A stretch of 11,912 nucleotides of DNA, from assembly GCA_041648755.1 (NCBI GenBank), contig JBAZOJ010000099.1:1-11912 (forward strand), read 5' to 3'. The position numbers and the translations under genes were made by a program. The notes under the pieces were generated by a model, which saw only the letters and a program-made list of their open reading frames with translations, was not told the DNA's origin and searched no databases. The DNA is from JBAZOJ01 sp041648755. Its GTDB lineage: Bacteria > Planctomycetota > B143-G9. Positions 5,731 to 11,912 of this stretch are shown here, in pieces; position 1 is the stretch's first letter, and each line of letters starts with the position of its first letter.

Positions 5731-7728
5731 GTGAAGACGATGGTCTTTCTGCTGGTCTTCCCGGGCATCATCGCTTTTTCATCGTGGAATTACGCCCTCG
5801 CGGAGTGTGCTCCTCCTCCCCCGCCCACTCTGGGAACACCCCGTGAAATCCCCAAATCTGAACCGGCCCCCCGGCCGTCGCCATCCGGCGCTCCCAGCTC
5901 GCCCGGCATCAAGGAAACGCCCGGCTTCAGCGGCAGGCCGGGCATCAGTAACACTCCCGGTCTGAGCTACACCCCCGGCATCAAGAACACTCCAGGCCTC
6001 AGCTATACCCCTGGTCTTAGCTACACCCCAGGGATCAGTGTCACGCCTCGACCCAGCATCAGGCCAAGCGTACCGCAGACTTCCGCGCTCGAAGACATCG
6101 CGCCCACCTCCTCCTTCGGCTGGGAAGACTGGTGGAACGCTAACAACGGTCACCTGCTCAATGTGCTCCCTTCAGAGGATCGGAGCTACCTGACCGCGCT
6201 CGACCCCCAAAAGGACGTTCCGCGATTGTTGACGATGTCCGTCAATCGCGGTCTCTTTGACAAGGGAGTCCAGGAAATAGCCTTCGATGCTTTGCGCGGA
6301 ATGGGGGATAAGGCCGTTGATGTCCTCATTTCCATAGCCGAAGATAGATATATCTTCAGCAAAGATGCGAAGCACGTTAGGTTCAATGTCGATCAGTACA
6401 TCGAAGCCGCAGTCCGGGCTCTCGGATATGTCGGCGGCGCCAGGGCAGAAGAAGTCCTGAAGTTGAGACTTCGCGATAAATCGGCGCAAGTGCGCTTTTG
6501 GGCCTGTGACGCCCTGGGGCGGATCGGCAACCAGGCATCACTGCCTTTGCTGGAAAATGTCCTCAACACCGACTCCGACAAATTCGTCCGATCCGCAGCC
6601 GCTGAGGCGATTGCACGCATCGGCGGTACGGCCGCGGTCGCCACTCTGCAAAAGGGTTTCGCCGAGGCAAAGAAGTTCCCAGAGGCAAGAGCTTTTATTG
6701 CGGCGTCTCTTGGATACATCGGTGCCCACGACCCTTCCGCGGCTGTTCGCAACGACGCGGCGATCCTTGAGGGAATCAGGTTGGCTCTCGCGGATGAGAG
6801 CCTCCAAGTGCGTTGTGCCGCTGTCGTCGCCCTTGGCCAGATGAACAGGCCCGAACTGCTCGACGCAGTCCTCGGCACTATTGAAAAGGACGGCAATTAC
6901 CGGGTCAGGGGCTATGCCTGCGCTGCCCTGGCATATGTGAGTATTCCGCCCGCGGAAGTCGATCGCGTTGTCAACGCGCTGGTCAGGGCCGCGAAGACGG
7001 ACACGGAGTATTTTGTCCGGGGCTACGCGGCCTATATGCTGTCGAAGTTCAAGGAGAACAACACAGCGTACGAGACGGTCCGGGGCTTCCTGGCGGACAA
7101 GAACTATGATGTCCAGGCAATGGCTGCCTTCTCGCTCGGTCTCATGGGCAACCCGGCAAGTGCCGGAGACATAAAGGCTCTTCTTCTGAAGGGCAAGGGC
7201 AGGCCCCTCGCTTATGCCGCGCGCATCGGCCTTGGCTTGCTCGGGGACGAAGCCAACGTCCCAGACCTTGTTGCAGGATTCAAAGACCTCAACTTAATGC
7301 AAGAGTTTGAAAGTGCCGCGTTTGCCATAGCCAAGTGTGCCACCCCGAATACTTACGCCGATATGCTCAAGTTCGTGGACAATGAAGACATCTACATCCG
7401 CGAATACAGCGTCAAGTGCTTCGGAATGATGCGCAACCTTACCGATGAGAGCCGCGCAAAGATCATCGCGAAGCTCGCCGAACGCGAGGCCGACGAAGAT
7501 GGAAATGTCAGGTTCTTCGCTGCCGCGGTCAGATGCGCGATGGGCGACCGGAAGGCACTGCCCATAGCGCTTTCCGCCTTGTACATGAGGAACTTCCAGT
7601 TCAATGATGGAACCGTTGTTGATAGCGACTATATGCAGTACATGACCGAACTGAACGGCATCGTGAACGATACGATGCCCGCCATGTACCGGATAAAGCC
7701 GTACTTCTGGCCTGCGGGGGAGGATTGA
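5731..7728 (+). CDS. Secreted HEAT-repeat protein, paralogue 4 (GTG start, 665 aa)
   Basis: The GTG at 5731 is chosen over upstream in-frame starts such as TTG 5641. It yields MKTMVFLLVFPGIIAFSS and a cleavage site ALA|E after residue 24, matching paralogues 2 and 3, and AGGTG lies five bases upstream. The 30 extra residues from 5641 look like translated leader. After a Pro-rich stretch (27-57) come eight hexapeptide repeats of type P-G-(I/L/F)-(S/K)-x-T at 58-105. WEDWWNANN is at 131-139, followed by SYLTALDP and KGVQEIAFDALRGMG. HEAT helices then lead to MMRNLTDESR, MGDRKAL and the tail (640-665) with IVNDTMPAMYRIKPYFW. It is closest to paralogue 5, with near-identical DNA over long blocks and one diverged block (residues 202-262). 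A spacer of 37 bases to paralogue 5 suggests co-transcription. No enzymatic residues are recognised; exported binding protein inferred. Confidence 0.9.
   Translation: MKTMVFLLVFPGIIAFSSWNYALAECAPPPPPTLGTPREIPKSEPAPRPSPSGAPSSPGIKETPGFSGRPGISNTPGLSYTPGIKNTPGLSYTPGLSYTPGISVTPRPSIRPSVPQTSALEDIAPTSSFGWEDWWNANNGHLLNVLPSEDRSYLTALDPQKDVPRLLTMSVNRGLFDKGVQEIAFDALRGMGDKAVDVLISIAEDRYIFSKDAKHVRFNVDQYIEAAVRALGYVGGARAEEVLKLRLRDKSAQVRFWACDALGRIGNQASLPLLENVLNTDSDKFVRSAAAEAIARIGGTAAVATLQKGFAEAKKFPEARAFIAASLGYIGAHDPSAAVRNDAAILEGIRLALADESLQVRCAAVVALGQMNRPELLDAVLGTIEKDGNYRVRGYACAALAYVSIPPAEVDRVVNALVRAAKTDTEYFVRGYAAYMLSKFKENNTAYETVRGFLADKNYDVQAMAAFSLGLMGNPASAGDIKALLLKGKGRPLAYAARIGLGLLGDEANVPDLVAGFKDLNLMQEFESAAFAIAKCATPNTYADMLKFVDNEDIYIREYSVKCFGMMRNLTDESRAKIIAKLAEREADEDGNVRFFAAAVRCAMGDRKALPIALSALYMRNFQFNDGTVVDSDYMQYMTELNGIVNDTMPAMYRIKPYFWPAGED
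5902..6045 (+). repeat. Eight 18-base units encoding P-G-(I/L/F)-(S/K)-x-T hexapeptides
   Basis: Residues 58-105 of paralogue 4 read as PGIKET, PGFSGR, PGISNT, PGLSYT, PGIKNT, PGLSYT, PGLSYT and PGISVT; a degenerate ninth unit (PRPSIR) follows. Three units with identical protein sequence (PGLSYT) use different codons for Pro (CCC, CCA, CCT), Gly, Leu (CTG, CTC, CTT) and Tyr. The peptide is therefore conserved more than the DNA. The segment lies between the signal peptide and the first conserved domain motif, so it is probably an extended linker or stalk. It is not collagen-like, as the period is six without Gly every third residue. Confidence 0.85.
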
Positions 7729-7755
7729 TACGGTTCGAGATGGTCGGCAAAACGC

Positions 7756-7768
7756 AGGAGCCCATATG
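7756..7768 (+). promoter_or_regulatory. Ribosome binding site and start of paralogue 5
   Basis: AGGAG at 7756-7760 lies five bases before the ATG at 7766, a stronger site than the AGGTG of the other copies. The mini-ORF seen before paralogues 2-4 is degenerate here: its start would be ACG (7752-7754), although its TGA (7767-7769) still overlaps the ATG. The 37-base spacer holds no room for the leader found before paralogues 3 and 4. Confidence 0.6.
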
Positions 7769-9595
7769 AGAATGGTGGTCTTAGTACTTTTTCTTCTCTG
7801 CGTCGTCGCATTTGCGTCGTGCAGCCACACTGCGGCTCCTGATCGCACTGACACGCCGGGCATCAGCAACACCCCCTGTCTCAGCAACACCCCCGGTATC
7901 AGCATCACGCCTGGCACCAGCGTTACACCTGCAGCGCCGCAGACTTCCGCGCTCAAAGACATCGTTCGCATGACCTACTACGGCAAGGAAGACTGGTGGA
8001 ACGCTAACAACGGTCACCTGCTTAATGTGCTCCCTTCAGAGGAACGGAGCTACCTGACTGCGCTCGACCCCCAAAAGGACGTTCCGCGACTGTTGACGAT
8101 CTCCGTCTATCGCGGTCTCTTTGACAAGGGAGTCCAGGAAATAGCCTTCGATGCTCTGCGTGGAATGGGGGACAAGGCTGTTGATGTCCTCATTTCCATC
8201 ATCGACCGGAAGTACACTTTTGCTGTTGACACGAAACACCCCTGGCTGAATGAGGACCAGTACGCTGATGCTGCTATTCGCGCCCTTGGATACATAGGCG
8301 GGGCCGGGGCTCAACAAGTCGCGATCCGAAAGCTCGCGGAGAAGTCGTTCAGCGATCGTTTCTGGGTGTGCGATGCGCTTGGGCGGATCGGCAACCAGGC
8401 ATCACTGCCTTTGCTGGAAAAAGTCCTCACAACCGACTCCGACAGATCAGTCCGATCCGCAGCCGCCGAAGCCATCGCCCGTATCGGCGGCATGTCCGCG
8501 GTCGCCGCTCTGCAGAAAGGTTTCGCCGAGGCAAAGGAGTTCCCCGAGGCAAGAGCTTTCATCGCGGCGTCTATTGGATACATCGGTGCACACGACGCGT
8601 CTGAGGCAGCCCGGGCAGCGGCGTCCGCACCAGAAAGCGTTATCTGGGCAGCGCTTGCGGATGAGAGCTTTAAGGTCCGTTGTGCCGCTGTCGTCGCCCT
8701 GGGCCAGATGAACAGGCCCGAACTGCTCGACGCAGTCCTTAGCACTATAGAAAAGGACGGCAATTACCTGGTAAGGGACCATGCCTGCGCCGCCCTGGCC
8801 TGTGTGAGTATCCCGCCCACGGATGTCGAACGCGTTGTCAACGCGCTGGTCAAGGCTGCAAAGACGGACAAGGAGTTTTTTGTCCGGGGCCACGCGGCAT
8901 ATATGCTCTCGATGTTCAAGGACAACGCGGCAGCGTTTGCTGCAGTCCGGGGCGTCCTGTCAGACAAGAGCTCTGATGTCCAGGCAATGGCTGCCTACTC
9001 GCTCGGTCTTCTTGGCAATCATGAAGGCGGCATGGACCTCAAGGCTCTTCTTCAGAAGGGCAAGGGCACTCCCCGCGCCTATGCCGCGCGCATCGGCCTT
9101 GGCCTGCTCGGGGACGAAGCCAACATCCCAGACCTTGTAGACGAATTTGCAGACCTGAACCAGACGCAAGAGCTTGATAGCGCCGCGTTTGCCATCGCCA
9201 AGTGTGCCACCCCGGATACTTACGCCGATGTGCTCAAGTTTATGGACAATGAAGATATCTATATCCGCGAATACGGCATCAAGTGCCTTGGGATGATGCG
9301 CAATCTGACCGATGAGACCCGTGCGAAAATCATCACGAAGCTCGCTGAACGCGAAGCCGACGAAGATGGTACTATCAGGTTCTTCGCTGCCGTGGTCAGG
9401 TACGCGATGGGGGACAGGAAAGCACTGCCCATAGCGCTTTCCGCCTTGTACGTGGAGAACTTCCAGTTCATCGATGGAACCGTTGTTGATAGCGACAACC
9501 GCACCTACATGGCCGAACTGACCGGCATCGTTAACGATACGATGCCTCTGATGTACCGAGTAAAGCCGTACTACTGGCCTGCGGCGGAGGATTGA
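7766..9595 (+). CDS. Secreted HEAT-repeat protein, paralogue 5 (possible lipoprotein, 609 aa)
   Basis: The N-terminus (MRMVVLVLFLLCVVAFASC) differs from the MKT signals of the other copies and ends in a cysteine at residue 19. F-A-S-C resembles a lipobox, but Phe at -3 is unusual, so lipidation is possible rather than sure. Four hexapeptide repeats of the paralogue 4 type occupy 31-54. The entry motif is KEDWWNANN (74-82), with Lys replacing the first Trp. SYLTALDP, KGVQEIAFDALRGMG, the HEAT helices, MMRNLTDETR, MGDRKAL and the tail IVNDTMPLMYRVKPYYW follow as in paralogue 4. Residues 145-205 differ strongly from paralogue 4 although the flanks are nearly identical in DNA. One extra residue occurs near 286 (AARAAASAPESV). 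It is the last gene of the array and is followed by non-coding debris. Function unknown; surface-tethered binding scaffold inferred. Confidence 0.9.
   Translation: MRMVVLVLFLLCVVAFASCSHTAAPDRTDTPGISNTPCLSNTPGISITPGTSVTPAAPQTSALKDIVRMTYYGKEDWWNANNGHLLNVLPSEERSYLTALDPQKDVPRLLTISVYRGLFDKGVQEIAFDALRGMGDKAVDVLISIIDRKYTFAVDTKHPWLNEDQYADAAIRALGYIGGAGAQQVAIRKLAEKSFSDRFWVCDALGRIGNQASLPLLEKVLTTDSDRSVRSAAAEAIARIGGMSAVAALQKGFAEAKEFPEARAFIAASIGYIGAHDASEAARAAASAPESVIWAALADESFKVRCAAVVALGQMNRPELLDAVLSTIEKDGNYLVRDHACAALACVSIPPTDVERVVNALVKAAKTDKEFFVRGHAAYMLSMFKDNAAAFAAVRGVLSDKSSDVQAMAAYSLGLLGNHEGGMDLKALLQKGKGTPRAYAARIGLGLLGDEANIPDLVDEFADLNQTQELDSAAFAIAKCATPDTYADVLKFMDNEDIYIREYGIKCLGMMRNLTDETRAKIITKLAEREADEDGTIRFFAAVVRYAMGDRKALPIALSALYVENFQFIDGTVVDSDNRTYMAELTGIVNDTMPLMYRVKPYYWPAAED
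7856..7927 (+). repeat. Four 18-base units encoding PG-type hexapeptides in paralogue 5
   Basis: Residues 31-54 read PGISNT, PCLSNT, PGISIT and PGTSVT, the same hexad as in paralogue 4 but half as many units. The second unit has Cys in place of Gly. The sequence after the repeats (PQTSAL) also matches paralogue 4, so the copies differ in repeat number within an otherwise shared linker. Confidence 0.8.
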
Positions 9596-9615
9596 TATGG
9601 CGCCTCGATGCAGTT

Positions 9616-9637
9616 GGCTGAAGCGCGAACGCCAGCC
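9616..9637 (+). terminator. Weak stem-loop after paralogue 5
   Basis: GGCTG (9616-9620) pairs with CAGCC (9633-9637), and GCG (9623-9625) pairs with CGC (9630-9632) around a CGAA loop, leaving a two-base bulge. It starts 21 bases after the stop of the last array gene. No run of T follows, so it is not a standard rho-independent terminator and may be chance. Confidence 0.2.
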
Positions 9638-9670
9638 GCCGGAGCCTGAGAGGCGTTTGTGGTGAGATCT

Positions 9671-9713
9671 CTTTGCTCTTCCTTCCCTCAGCGTCTCCGC
9701 GCCTCCGCGTCTG
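9671..9713. repeat. C+T-rich intergenic repeat phrase (CTCAGCGTCTCCGCGCCTCC type)
   Basis: The stretch TCTTCCTTCCCTCAGCGTCT and the following CCGCGCCTCCGCGTCTG are internally repetitive (CTCCGCG twice). From general knowledge, similar GCGTCTCCGCGCCTC strings recur in intergenic regions of many environmental bacterial genomes and give spurious Arg/Ser-rich peptides when translated. Only one copy is visible here, so calling it dispersed rests on memory. Confidence 0.35.
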
Positions 9714-9853
9714 CCGTCGCTGTATGCAGCGATGGATGACCCTGTGGGTGAGACGGCTTTTGCCTTTCTTGGCTCGGACTTCCGGACCTCGCCGACCCAC
9801 CGATCCTAAACGGAACATGATCTCCCGAGACCGGATAGGCATCCCCAACCTGT

Positions 9854-9925
9854 CCCTCTCCCACGGGCAAGTATGGGCCTTGCCCATTTCCCTCTCCCAC
9901 TGGGAGAGGGGCCAAGGGGAGAGGG
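9854..9925. repeat. Hairpin-rich dispersed intergenic repeat (CCCTCTCCC...GGGAGAGGG)
   Basis: CCCTCTCCC at 9890-9898 pairs perfectly with GGGAGAGGG at 9902-9910 around the loop ACT. A second hairpin pairs GGGCAA (9865-9870) with TTGCCC (9880-9885). CCCTCTCCCAC also occurs as a direct repeat (9854-9864 and 9890-9900), and GGGGAGAGGG closes the element (9916-9925). Such CCCTCTCCC/GGGAGAGGG elements are, from general knowledge, common dispersed repeats in GC-rich bacteria; translated they give PLPxGEG peptides. The perfect nine-base stem is directly visible. Confidence 0.6.
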
Positions 9926-10183
9926 TTGTTGCTTCGGGTTCCTCTTTGTTCTCCTGCGCGCGAGACCCCGCTGCCGTGGTCTGACACCTGCTACAACCTG
10001 GGCAAGGCGCTCATCCTCGTATGGGAGTTGGACAAAGACCCCGGCCGCCTCAAATACGCCCGCACGATGTTCGAGCAGTCCATCCGGGGCGCACTTGCCT
10101 GCGGCGTCACAACGCAGGCCGACCGTGCCCGTGAGCAGATCGAGTACCTTGATTTGCTTGAGAAGGGCGGCAAGGGGGAGTAG
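9926..10183 (+). CDS. Short TPR-like reading frame, probably a 3' gene remnant
   Basis: The frame ends in a credible protein C-terminus: from about 9977 it reads WSDTCYNLGKALILVWELDK, then a helix with ARTMFEQSIRGALACG and a last helix REQIEYLDLLEKGG. This resembles a tetratricopeptide-type helical pair (YNLGKAL ... A..F..SI..AL), though one short match is not proof. The first 15 or so residues run out of the hairpin repeat and look non-genuine. The TTG start at 9926 and its SD-like GGGGAG come from the repeat itself. The likeliest reading is the 3' end of a larger gene whose front was removed or replaced by repeat DNA; an 85-residue real gene is the alternative. No signal peptide or known function. 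Confidence 0.4.
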   Translation: MLLRVPLCSPARETPLPWSDTCYNLGKALILVWELDKDPGRLKYARTMFEQSIRGALACGVTTQADRAREQIEYLDLLEKGGKGE

Positions 10184-10386
10184 CGCGGGAAACTGAGGCC
10201 CATAAAATGGTATTTTTCTCAGATGTGGCCTGGTTGATTCTCGAAAATATGCAGATTAAAAGCGAGGTTGTGGAAAGTAGCGCGACAACGTGCATTCGGG
10301 GGTATACTTACGACGGTATGTACTGCAGAACACAGAAGGTGGACGGAGTGTGCCCGGGCACTCCCGTTCGTGCACGGAGATCAATG
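10184..10386 (+). promoter_or_regulatory. Leader of the downstream exported-protein gene
   Basis: This spacer has A+T-rich patches that stand out locally (around 10203-10222 and 10242-10262). TATACT at 10303-10308 resembles a -10 box, but only a poor -35 (GCGACA, 10282-10287, spacing 15) precedes it. GGAG at 10376-10379, seven bases before ATG 10387, is a good ribosome binding site. In-frame codons run open back to ATG 10207, but the peptide they give does not look like a protein N-terminus. A promoter somewhere here is plausible, its exact place is not settled. Confidence 0.3.
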
Positions 10387-11730
10387 ATGAAGCCATCAAG
10401 GTCGGTGGGGCCACTCCTTGCTATCGGGATTGCTTTCTTTGCGATGCTGACTGTTGCAGCGGAAGGGGAAGAAATCGGTGTCCCATACGAGCCTTCCATT
10501 CTCGGCAGGATTTCCTTTTCGGTGGAACGCAGTTCCCCACCGGGACTGAACGAGCCGCCCGAGCATCTGGTGTTCCTGCAGTCGGCGGAGAAGAGTATAG
10601 CAATCTTGTCGGTCGGCGACTACAGAGCATCCATAGGCATCTTCTCCTTGCCCGACGGCATCGAAATTGCCAAGCGTCCAATGCACAGCGGTGGGCTCCT
10701 GTCTGGGCGCCATGAGATCGGACTGTATACGTACGACTTGGAGGACCGCGAAAGGGGTTCCCTATCTGTCCTCAGGAACGTGGCGGAGCGCGGTTCTCTG
10801 GGATCTGAAAAAGAGCGAATCCCTATGCCAGGGGGGCTGACCGCAGGACCGCCTTGGTACACTATCTACACCGGAGGGAAGTGGTGGGTGCTCTACGGCG
10901 AGGCGGATATCTATATTATCGACCGCATGACGCTTGAGTATTTCACGCTCCCAGCGCTTTATGGGGCCGACTCCCGCATCGCAATTTCCGACGATGTCGC
11001 CACACAGATGAAGCTTTCGAGGACGCGGCAGGAGACCTTCCTGTGTCCCTTTGATGTCCAAGCGGAACAGGCAAGCTACACTTTGCTTTCGACAGAAGGC
11101 CGTACTTGGCGCAAACTCCCATACGATCCCGATGACAAGGAGTCAAACCTCACCCTCTGGGTACCCTTTGAGGGCCACCTTGTCGGATCGAGCAGATCCG
11201 ACAGGGGGGTCACGTCAAGGAACCTTGTCTACGTCCTGACCAAGGAAGGCGAGTACAAGTGGCTCTTCACTTCCTCTGCCACGGCCAGCGTGAAGTTCTT
11301 CGGTGAACGGAATCTGCTGATGTTCCGCTCTCTGATTTACCACAATTATTGGGGCCAGGATATGCATTATTATGGGACGGCAGAGTACCTGGATATGACA
11401 GACAAGGTCAAGTCGGTGGCATCCGGCCGAGAGGAGTACAAGCAAGGGGAATTCCGGGCATGGACCGTTGCCGCCGGACTCGGCAAGCGCATTGACAATC
11501 TGCTAACATTGAGTGGTTCGCAACTATCGCTGATCGACGGAGGGGCAACAAGGCAGATCAAGGCCGAGGGCCTGGCCAAATGCGACTCGTACTGCGCTGT
11601 GGACGGGAGATTGTATGCGTGGTCATGGACGTTCAAGGAAAAGAGCAGTGAGTGCAATCTGACGATACTGAAGCTGGATGACGGGTTTTTCCCTGGTGTA
11701 GAGCCTTGCCTGATGGACTATGTGAGGTAG
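10387..11730 (+). CDS. Exported protein of unknown function, possibly beta-propeller-like (447 aa)
   Basis: I do not recognise this gene. The ATG at 10387 is preferred because GGAG lies seven bases upstream and the product starts with a good signal peptide: MKPSR, core VGPLLAIGIAFFAMLTV, cleavage site VAA|E after residue 25. The adjacent ATG 10384 is an equal alternative; ATG 10207 would bury the signal. The mature part is rich in short beta-strand-like segments separated by turns (HLVFLQSAEKSIAILS at 60-75, KWWVLYGEADIYIIDR at 165-180, NLVYVLTKEGEYKWLF at 279-294, QLSLIDGGATRQI at 379-391, RLYAWSWTF at 408-416). These suggest propeller-type blades that alternate a value and its label. No catalytic motif or membrane anchor is seen beyond the signal. 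It is not related to the HEAT array and is probably separately transcribed. Fold assignment is a guess; coding status is firm. Confidence 0.8.
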   Translation: MKPSRSVGPLLAIGIAFFAMLTVAAEGEEIGVPYEPSILGRISFSVERSSPPGLNEPPEHLVFLQSAEKSIAILSVGDYRASIGIFSLPDGIEIAKRPMHSGGLLSGRHEIGLYTYDLEDRERGSLSVLRNVAERGSLGSEKERIPMPGGLTAGPPWYTIYTGGKWWVLYGEADIYIIDRMTLEYFTLPALYGADSRIAISDDVATQMKLSRTRQETFLCPFDVQAEQASYTLLSTEGRTWRKLPYDPDDKESNLTLWVPFEGHLVGSSRSDRGVTSRNLVYVLTKEGEYKWLFTSSATASVKFFGERNLLMFRSLIYHNYWGQDMHYYGTAEYLDMTDKVKSVASGREEYKQGEFRAWTVAAGLGKRIDNLLTLSGSQLSLIDGGATRQIKAEGLAKCDSYCAVDGRLYAWSWTFKEKSSECNLTILKLDDGFFPGVEPCLMDYVR

Positions 11731-11788
11731 GCGATACCGCGTGCGAATTGTCCGAGTCAGACCTGCCTGAAGCTACAAGGCTACTCAG

Positions 11789-11912
11789 TTATATAAGGTC
11801 CTCTTGCTTGGCCTTGTCGGCTGCGGCGTGCCGGGGGCGTGGCACCTTCTGCCTGAAGCCCCATGCATGCAGCACCTGCCACACGCGCGTTCTCGACAAC
11901 CCGACGCCGAAA
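11789..11912 (-). mobile_element. Broken IS630-type transposase fragment (helix-turn-helix part)
   Basis: Read on the - strand from the window edge, 40 codons give a peptide beginning FGVGLSRTRVWQVLHAWGF, followed by a basic stretch with PRPRHAAADKAKQEDL. This is the winged helix-turn-helix and linker arrangement of IS630-family transposases (G-V-x-x-S-x-x-x-V-x-x-x-L-x-x-x-G-F, then RPRH...AD). In intact elements the DDE catalytic domain follows. Here TAA comes directly after (11789-11791), and the other two frames close at 11785-11787 and 11781-11783. The catalytic part is therefore missing, not just frameshifted. The rest of the N-terminus lies outside the window. The element appears dead, and no inverted repeat is visible. 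Confidence 0.65.

Larger units (their letters stand above)
2..9595 (+). repeat. Tandem array of five paralogous secreted HEAT-repeat genes
   Basis: Five consecutive reading frames in the same direction encode members of one family. All share the C-terminal tail with VND(A/T)MPxMYR, the motif MMRNLTDE or close variants (MLRNLTDE, MMRNLTDD), MGDRKAL, and GLLGDE. The four complete copies also share the N-terminal signal and the E-D-W-W-x-A-N-N motif. The short sequences after the stop codons of genes 1, 2 and 3 are also alike (TGAGACG...GC), so the duplicated unit included flanking DNA. Genes 1 and 2 are long forms, genes 4 and 5 are the closest pair, and gene 3 is the most separate. The array probably continues to the left of the window, because gene 1 is cut there. 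Confidence 0.9.
9596..9925. other. Non-coding stretch with dispersed-repeat material
   Basis: No reading frame here has family resemblance or a credible start. The frames that stay open on either strand encode low-complexity Arg/Pro/Ser or PLPxGEG-type peptides, typical of translated repeats. An imperfect stem-loop lies at 9616-9637, a C+T-rich repeat phrase at 9671-9713 and a hairpin-rich repeat at 9854-9925. I see nothing recognisable between 9714 and 9853. Confidence 0.6.

Noticed and set aside
5902..6045. CRISPR-like short repeats
   Set aside because: The 18-base units are contiguous, in frame, vary at third codon positions and have no spacers. They encode a linker.
1080..9595. Phycobilisome-lyase or other enzyme annotation for the HEAT proteins
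   Set aside because: Some HEAT repeats resemble the PBS-lyase type by profile, but that similarity is to the repeat fold only. No catalytic residues or pigment genes are present, and the proteins have export signals.
9744..9801. Inverted repeat GTGGGT / ACCCAC in the non-coding stretch
   Set aside because: Six bases separated by 46 is expected by chance in GC-rich sequence of this length.
9531..9887. - strand frame of 118 codons rich in Arg
   Set aside because: It overlaps the end of paralogue 5 and otherwise translates the C+T-rich repeat; no protein-like features.
9688..9987. - strand frame of 99 codons with PLPLAPLPVGEG-type peptide
   Set aside because: It is the translation of the hairpin-rich dispersed repeat; such peptides are well-known artefacts.
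10207..10386. Upstream ATG start of the exported unknown protein
   Set aside because: It would put 60 residues of unlikely sequence ahead of a clear signal peptide; GGAG before 10387 supports the later start.

Overview
The window is dominated by a head-to-tail array of five paralogous genes on the + strand (about 2 to 9595). All encode secreted HEAT-repeat proteins of one family; the first gene is cut by the left edge. Where the N-terminus is visible, each protein has a hydrophobic export signal, then a proline-rich linker that differs from copy to copy. This is followed by a conserved entry motif (W/K-E-D-W-W-x-A-N-N), a long run of HEAT helices, and a shared C-terminal tail built around VND(A/T)MPxMYR. 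No enzyme motif is visible. The natural reading is a family of cell-surface or periplasmic protein-binding scaffolds diversified by tandem duplication. The organism cannot be named from the sequence. A GC-rich genome with tandem secreted HEAT paralogues, degenerate IS fragments and dispersed intergenic palindromes fits an environmental, Planctomycetota-like bacterium, but that is an impression, not a demonstration.

The array is mosaic. Gene 2, and by its preserved junction gene 1, carries about 257 extra residues of HEAT repeats in the middle; genes 3, 4 and 5 lack them. Genes 4 and 5 are close relatives, but one 183-base block is strongly diverged while its flanks are nearly identical. Gene spacing alternates: 37 bases before genes 2 and 5, 106 and 114 before genes 3 and 4. 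The two long spacers share a 77-base leader that aligns without gaps, so genes 3 and 4 may have their own regulatory signals while 2 and 5 depend on the gene ahead. Genes 2, 3 and 4 share a start region containing a five-codon mini-ORF whose stop overlaps the start codon.

Downstream (9596-10386) the sequence looks like debris. It holds a C+T-rich intergenic repeat phrase, a hairpin-rich dispersed repeat, and a short TPR-like reading frame that is probably the 3' remnant of a lost gene. Next comes a complete gene for an exported protein of unknown function, possibly beta-propeller-like (10387-11730). At the right edge, on the - strand, is the broken end of an IS630-type transposase reading frame, closed by stops in all three frames.

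No tRNA, rRNA, CRISPR array or convincing rho-independent terminator was seen.
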